Source: Prevotella sp. UBA1378 (GTDB lineage Bacteria; Bacteroidota; Bacteroidia; Bacteroidales; Bacteroidaceae). Taken from it: a DNA stretch of 16,851 bases. This document shows positions 13,385 to 16,851 of the stretch, piece after piece; within the stretch, counting starts at the first letter, position 1, and every line of letters starts with the position of its first letter. A program made the translations under genes and the position numbers. The stretch is from assembly GCA_002305505.1 (NCBI GenBank), contig DBRC01000043.1, forward strand, positions 1 through 16,851. The letters are read 5' to 3'. The notes under the pieces were generated by a model that did not search any database, was not told the origin of the DNA, and saw only the letters and a program-made list of their open reading frames with translations.

Positions 13385-16300
13385 CTATTGCTTTTGTTTT
13401 TCCTCGTCGGCTTGCCGGAGCATTTCCTTGACGGCGGTTTCCAATTGGCGGTCGTGCCCGTTGATATAGTCCTCGGGAGTGTTGTACACCTCGATGTCGG
13501 GCCATAGCTCGCGGTTCTCGCCGAAGACACCTTGCATATCTTGGCATCCTACTTGCGGGATGCCGAATACGAGGCTGGGGTCGATGAGGCGCTCCCACCA
13601 TACGGCAGTCATCGTACCGGCCACAGGCGTACCGATGAGCTTGCCGATACCGAGCGTTTTGTATACCCACGGAAAGCCGTGCCCGTTGCTGTAGTCGTCT
13701 TCGCACATCAGTACGCACGAGGGCTTCACCCACTTGTTGTAGGGGTCGCGCCCTACGTATTTGCCATGGGGCACAAAGCGTTGGTACTCCTTGCCGCCGA
13801 GCAGCGTGCACAGGTCGTCGTGCAACCATCCGCCGCCGTTGTAGCGCTCGTCGACGACGACGGCTTCGCGGTTGCGGTTACGGTCGCTGAGCAGTTCTTC
13901 GTATACGGTGCGGAAGCTCTTGCTGTCCATGGCCTTTACGTGCACATAGGCGATGCGGCCGCCCGAGATGCTGTCCACTAATTGGCGGTTGCGGTCGACC
14001 CAGCGTTTGTAAAGCAACTCTTCCAGTTGGGCTTGGGTTACGGGCTTTATGCTTATGTCGCTGCGCTTGCCTTTGTTGTTGACGGTGATGCGGACGGGCT
14101 TACCGGCCTTCCCGTCGAGCAGCGGGTAATAGTCGCCGCCTTGCTTTATTTCCTTCCCGTCAATCTTCTCGATGATGCTGCCTGCGTTTACGCCCGTATT
14201 CTTAACGGCAAACGGCCCCCGTTTCACCACCTCCTCCACCCGCAGGCCGTCGCCTTCGTAGGTAGGGTCGATGAACAGGCCCAGCCGGGCAGTGCTCAGC
14301 GCGGGGCCGTTGGTAAAGTAGCGGGCTCCGGTATGCGAGGCGTTCAGCTCGCCCAGCATCTCGCTCAGCATCTCGCTGAAGTCGTAGTTGTTATTGATGT
14401 GCGGGAGGAAACGTTCGTATACGGTGCGGTAGTATTTCCAGTCGACACCGTGCAGGTTAGGGTCATAAAACTTATCGTCTACCTGGCGCCAGATGTGGTC
14501 GAAGATGTATTGGCGTTCGCTGTAGGGCTTGTGGTTGAAAATAGCCTCGAAGGCCACATTCTCGATTTTATTCTTCGACAGGTCGATTTTCTTGATGCCG
14601 TCGTTGCAGAGATAGAGCTTCTTGAATGCTTTATCCGATTTGAGCGCGCCCCTGCCTACGTCTTTCAGTACAAGTTCCGTCTTGTCCTCGCGCAGGTCGC
14701 GCTTCCAGAGGTCGTACCCGCCCTCAAAAGCAGCCTGATAGTACAGGGTGTCGCCCCTCGGGCTGAGCACGGCATCGCCCATGCGCGACGAGTTGGCGGT
14801 GAGGCGGATGATGCGGTCGCGGCAGTTGTCAAGGTCGAATACCAACGGCTTGACGCCGGGGGCAGGTGCCTTGGTGTCTTTTTTCTTCTTTTTCTTTTCT
14901 TCTTCCTTCTTTTTGTCTTTGCCCTCGTCGGCCTTTTTAGCATCTTTCTCCTGCTGTTCCGCTATCTCTTTTTCTTCCTTGGTCATGCGGAAACGCTCGT
15001 AGGCGTCGAGGTCGAAGAACATGATGTACATGTCGTCCTCGCTGCCCCAGCTGCCGTGGCTGCGGTAGCCGGCACGGTCGCTGGCAAAAATCATCGCTTT
15101 GCCGCCAAGTGCCCACTTGCCGTTGTTGTCGCTATATCCGGTTTGGGTGAGGTTGAAAGGGGGCTGCTTGCCGCCGGCGTCGACGAGGGCAATGTCGCGG
15201 CAGTTCCATCCGCCCGTGCCTATATAGCTGGCCAGCAGCCAGCGCGAGTCGGGGCTCCACTCGAACCACAAGTCGCCGTCGCTGTAAGAGTAGTTGTACT
15301 TGTCGTCGAGCACGGTGCGTACGGCCTTCGACTTGAGGTTGAGCACGCACAGCCGGGCGCGGTCTTCGAAGAAAGCCAGTTCCTTGCCGTCGGGGCTATA
15401 TTCCGGCTGTAGCGACGTGCGGTCGGTATGCGTGAGTTGTTCCTCTTCCAAGTCGGTGGCGTAAGTGAACAGTTTCTCCTTCTCGTTCTTTATCTTCGTG
15501 CGGTATATCTGCCATACGCCGTTGCGTTCGGAGCAGTATGCGAGGCTGCGGCCGTCGGGGGCGAAGTCGATGGACCGTTCCTGTTCGGGTGTGTCGGTTA
15601 CTTGTTTCGTTGTCTTGTAGTCGGCGGAGGTAACGAAGACGTCGCCGTGCAATACGAAAGCTATCTCCTTGCCGTCGGGCGATACACATATCTCGGTAGC
15701 CCCGTTGGTATGGATTTGGCGTTTCAAGTCGGTGTCGTTGCGGTCGGCCACGATATTGATGCTTACTTTTTTCGGTTCGGCTCCTTCGCGCAGCGTGTAG
15801 ATTTCGCCGTCGTATCCATAGCAGAGCGTGCCGTCGGTTGCTGCGGTCAGGAACCTTACCGGATTCTGCTTGTGGTGGGTAAGCTGGCGGCCGGTGGTGC
15901 TGTTGATGCCGCGTTTGTATATGTTGAACGTGCCGTCTTGCTCGCTGAGGTAATAGAAGGCTTGTCCGTCGGCAGTCCATACAGGTGTCCGGTCTTCGCC
16001 GCGGAAGGTTGTCAGTTTGCTATGCTTGCCTTTGCTCAGCAGCCAGATGTCGCGCGTGATGGACGACTGGTGGTGCTTGCGCCAAGGGTCTTCGTATCCC
16101 TTTTTGTCGTGATAGAGCACGTCGCCGTTGCGGTTGATGCTGATGTCTTCCATCGTGAACGTGGAGTAGAGGCGCGGCCGGCCGCCTCCGGCGCCCACTT
16201 CGTATACCTGCGGGAAGTCGCCTTGTGCGAAGATGGCCGATTGGGCGGTGGGCATCAGTGCCGATGAGTAGAGCACATGGGTATCATCGCTCCATGTTAT

Positions 16301-16636
16301 GGGCAGTTCGCGGGCGCTGTTGGTGGTCAGCCGGGTGGGTGTGCCGCCGTTTTTGCCGATGACGTACACGTCGAAGCTTCCCTCGCGTGCGGAGGCAAAA
16401 GCTATCTTAGAGCCGTCGGGGCTCCACACGGGGTGTGTGTCGTGGGCCGCATTGGTTGTCAGTTGGTGTGCGTCCCCGCCTGTGGCGGCTACGGTGTAGA
16501 GGTCGCCTTTGTATGCGAAAGCGATAGTAGAACCGTCGGGCGACAGGGCCGGATACCGCATCCATAGCGGTTGTGCCTGTGCTGTGGCTGCCAGCATGGA
16601 GGCAGCCAGCAGTGCCGATAAACAAATACTCTTCAT
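13385..16636 (-). CDS. Exported tricorn-like S41 family protease
   Basis: This 1083-residue protein has a signal peptide at about 1-22 (MKSICLSALL..AQAQ). Residues about 25-545 carry repeated PD40/TolB-type propeller blades (motifs such as SPDGSTIAF, WSPDGSKIAFAS, FAPDGRSLAYCSERNG). A Lys/Glu-rich linker (about 552-590) precedes a second propeller portion (about 596-700), then a tricorn C1-like helical part, a PDZ-like domain (about 785-865) and the S41 core. By comparison with Thermoplasma tricorn, H768 (ASHTG), S983 (DDYSNGHG) and E1040 (GENRE) are the likely catalytic residues. The role is probably degradation of imported or periplasmic peptides. The start at 16636 was chosen for its signal peptide and an AGGAG 4 nt upstream; a Met nine codons further up falls in the promoter box. 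The residue after the nucleophile is Asn rather than the Asp of tricorn. Confidence 0.92.
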   Translation of the reverse strand: MKSICLSALLAASMLAATAQAQPLWMRYPALSPDGSTIAFAYKGDLYTVAATGGDAHQLTTNAAHDTHPVWSPDGSKIAFASAREGSFDVYVIGKNGGTPTRLTTNSARELPITWSDDTHVLYSSALMPTAQSAIFAQGDFPQVYEVGAGGGRPRLYSTFTMEDISINRNGDVLYHDKKGYEDPWRKHHQSSITRDIWLLSKGKHSKLTTFRGEDRTPVWTADGQAFYYLSEQDGTFNIYKRGINSTTGRQLTHHKQNPVRFLTAATDGTLCYGYDGEIYTLREGAEPKKVSINIVADRNDTDLKRQIHTNGATEICVSPDGKEIAFVLHGDVFVTSADYKTTKQVTDTPEQERSIDFAPDGRSLAYCSERNGVWQIYRTKIKNEKEKLFTYATDLEEEQLTHTDRTSLQPEYSPDGKELAFFEDRARLCVLNLKSKAVRTVLDDKYNYSYSDGDLWFEWSPDSRWLLASYIGTGGWNCRDIALVDAGGKQPPFNLTQTGYSDNNGKWALGGKAMIFASDRAGYRSHGSWGSEDDMYIMFFDLDAYERFRMTKEEKEIAEQQEKDAKKADEGKDKKKEEEKKKKKKDTKAPAPGVKPLVFDLDNCRDRIIRLTANSSRMGDAVLSPRGDTLYYQAAFEGGYDLWKRDLREDKTELVLKDVGRGALKSDKAFKKLYLCNDGIKKIDLSKNKIENVAFEAIFNHKPYSERQYIFDHIWRQVDDKFYDPNLHGVDWKYYRTVYERFLPHINNNYDFSEMLSEMLGELNASHTGARYFTNGPALSTARLGLFIDPTYEGDGLRVEEVVKRGPFAVKNTGVNAGSIIEKIDGKEIKQGGDYYPLLDGKAGKPVRITVNNKGKRSDISIKPVTQAQLEELLYKRWVDRNRQLVDSISGGRIAYVHVKAMDSKSFRTVYEELLSDRNRNREAVVVDERYNGGGWLHDDLCTLLGGKEYQRFVPHGKYVGRDPYNKWVKPSCVLMCEDDYSNGHGFPWVYKTLGIGKLIGTPVAGTMTAVWWERLIDPSLVFGIPQVGCQDMQGVFGENRELWPDIEVYNTPEDYINGHDRQLETAVKEMLRQADEEKQKQ

Positions 16637-16640
16637 AATA

Positions 16641-16645
16641 CTCCT
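16641..16645 (-). promoter_or_regulatory. Shine-Dalgarno sequence for the protease
   Basis: The minus strand reads AGGAG, four bases before the ATG at 16636. Other starts in this window lack such a motif, so it is unusual here and helps to fix the start codon. Confidence 0.65.
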
Positions 16646-16660
16646 GTTTTTTTTGATATG

Positions 16661-16668
16661 CAAAAATA
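16661..16668 (-). promoter_or_regulatory. Predicted promoter -7 element of the protease gene
   Basis: The minus strand reads TATTTTTG followed by C, matching TAnnTTTG, 24 nt upstream of the ATG at 16636. No clear -33 TTTG is seen. Confidence 0.55.
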
Positions 16669-16677
16669 ATCAATTAG

Positions 16678-16710
16678 TTTGGAATATGCATATAAATACG
16701 TGTATTTTTG
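16678..16710 (+). promoter_or_regulatory. Possible outward (plus-strand) promoter divergent from the protease
   Basis: TTTG (16678-16681) and TATTTTTG (16703-16710) fit the Bacteroidetes -33/-7 elements with 21 bases between them. No plus-strand reading frame of note follows before the window edge, so the target would be a gene or RNA beyond 16851. The sequence is A/T-rich, so a chance match is possible. Confidence 0.35.
16684..16707. promoter_or_regulatory. Two adjacent dyads, candidate operator
   Basis: ATATGCATAT (16684-16693) is a perfect 10-bp palindrome. It is directly followed by AAATAC-GT-GTATTT (16694-16707), with perfect 6-bp arms. Both lie upstream of the protease -7 box, and the second overlaps the possible plus-strand -7 box. 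The binding protein is unknown. Confidence 0.35.
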
Positions 16711-16718
16711 TGACAGTT

Positions 16719-16758
16719 CGGGATGAACGATTAACCCGAGGCCGGGATAATCAATTAA
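16719..16758 (+). repeat. Pair of 16-bp direct repeats with 24-bp period
   Basis: Bases 16719-16734 and 16743-16758 both begin CGGGAT and end ATTAA, agreeing at 13 of 16 positions. The TCGGG at 16718-16722 can also pair with CCCGA at 16735-16739. The second unit overlaps the edge of the terminal repeat. Confidence 0.4.
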
Positions 16759-16820
16759 GTTTTGCAGTAAAGACGGAAGGAATCGCATCCCTAAAAGCAA
16801 GCCGCGGACAGCAGGCGGAT
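16742..16820 (-). repeat. Diverged intergenic repeat, right copy (inverted relative to 1-88)
   Basis: Read on the minus strand from 16820, this matches the left copy starting at base 1. It shares ATCCGCCTGCTG, then GCTTGCTT, a TTTAC..GCAAAAC block and TTATCCCGG in the same order and with nearly the same spacing. A short open frame on the minus strand crosses it, but the corresponding frame is disrupted in the left copy by indels. It lies upstream of the protease promoter. Confidence 0.6.
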
Positions 16821-16833
16821 AATGGGGCAAAAA

Positions 16834-16851
16834 GATTTATAGCTATAAATC
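16834..16851. other. Perfect 18-bp palindrome at the window edge
   Basis: GATTTATAGCTATAAATC is identical to its reverse complement. It is preceded by five A residues and stops exactly at the window end, so its true length cannot be seen. It could be an operator or part of the repeat element. Confidence 0.5.

Noticed and set aside
13281..13829. Extended N-terminus for DinB in the same frame
   Set aside because: The extension runs through the protease gene in another frame. The Pol IV N-terminus begins naturally at MTGRKIIHIDMDAFF.
13982..15412. 476-codon plus-strand frame inside the protease gene
   Set aside because: Its Val/Ala-rich sequence mirrors the codons of the opposite strand, where propeller and protease motifs are clear.
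16633..16830. 65-codon minus-strand frame crossing the right terminal repeat
   Set aside because: The homologous left copy has indels that shift the frame, so there is no sign of protein conservation, and the frame overlaps the protease promoter and start.

Overview
The window looks like the chromosome of a Bacteroidales-type member of the Bacteroidota. Nearly every gene start lacks a Shine-Dalgarno sequence and lies a short way downstream of a TAnnTTTG box, the -7 element of the Bacteroidetes primary sigma factor. The gene set also fits: FucI/FucP, AlaS, a NptA/PhoU phosphate transporter, a TlpA-like thioredoxin fusion, a lamin-tail/CotH protein, DinB and a tricorn-like S41 protease. Coding DNA is clearly G/C-rich and the spacers are A/T-rich. 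I cannot name the genus from sequence alone.

Layout. 1-219: the left end, holding one copy of a diverged repeat, then a heptamer (GGATTAR) array that folds back on an inverted array at the 3' end of fucP. 220-3313 (-): fucI then fucP, 7 nt apart, giving L-fucose uptake and isomerisation. 3314-3541: divergent promoter spacer. 3542-6208 (+): alaS, followed by a strong intrinsic terminator (6225-6282). 6371-8095 (+): Na+/phosphate symporter with a C-terminal PhoU-like domain. 8096-8190: convergent spacer with two competing hairpins. 8191-9507 (-): exported thioredoxin plus alpha/beta-hydrolase fusion. 9508-9700: divergent promoter spacer. 9701-12148 (+): secreted lamin-tail/chitobiase-like/CotH-kinase protein, whose 3' end overlaps dinB by 11 bp. 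12138-13280 (-): dinB (Pol IV). 13385-16636 (-): large tricorn-like protease. 16637-16851: the protease promoter, a possible outward-facing promoter with dyads, the second copy of the terminal repeat (inverted relative to the first) and an 18-bp palindrome at the window edge.

How the genes relate. Only fucI-fucP is a clear pathway pair. The others are single-gene units, arranged divergently or convergently, with a cell-envelope theme on the right half (exported redox/hydrolase fusion, secreted CotH-like kinase, exported giant protease). dinB could be transcribed together with the upstream protease.

Novelty. No phage, CRISPR, toxin-antitoxin or recognisable defence locus is visible, and I do not see a convincing new multi-gene system. 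The items most worth a second look are the related inverted repeats at the two window ends, the heptamer fold-back array, the thioredoxin/hydrolase fusion, the secreted CotH-like kinase, and the mutually exclusive hairpins at 8114-8175.
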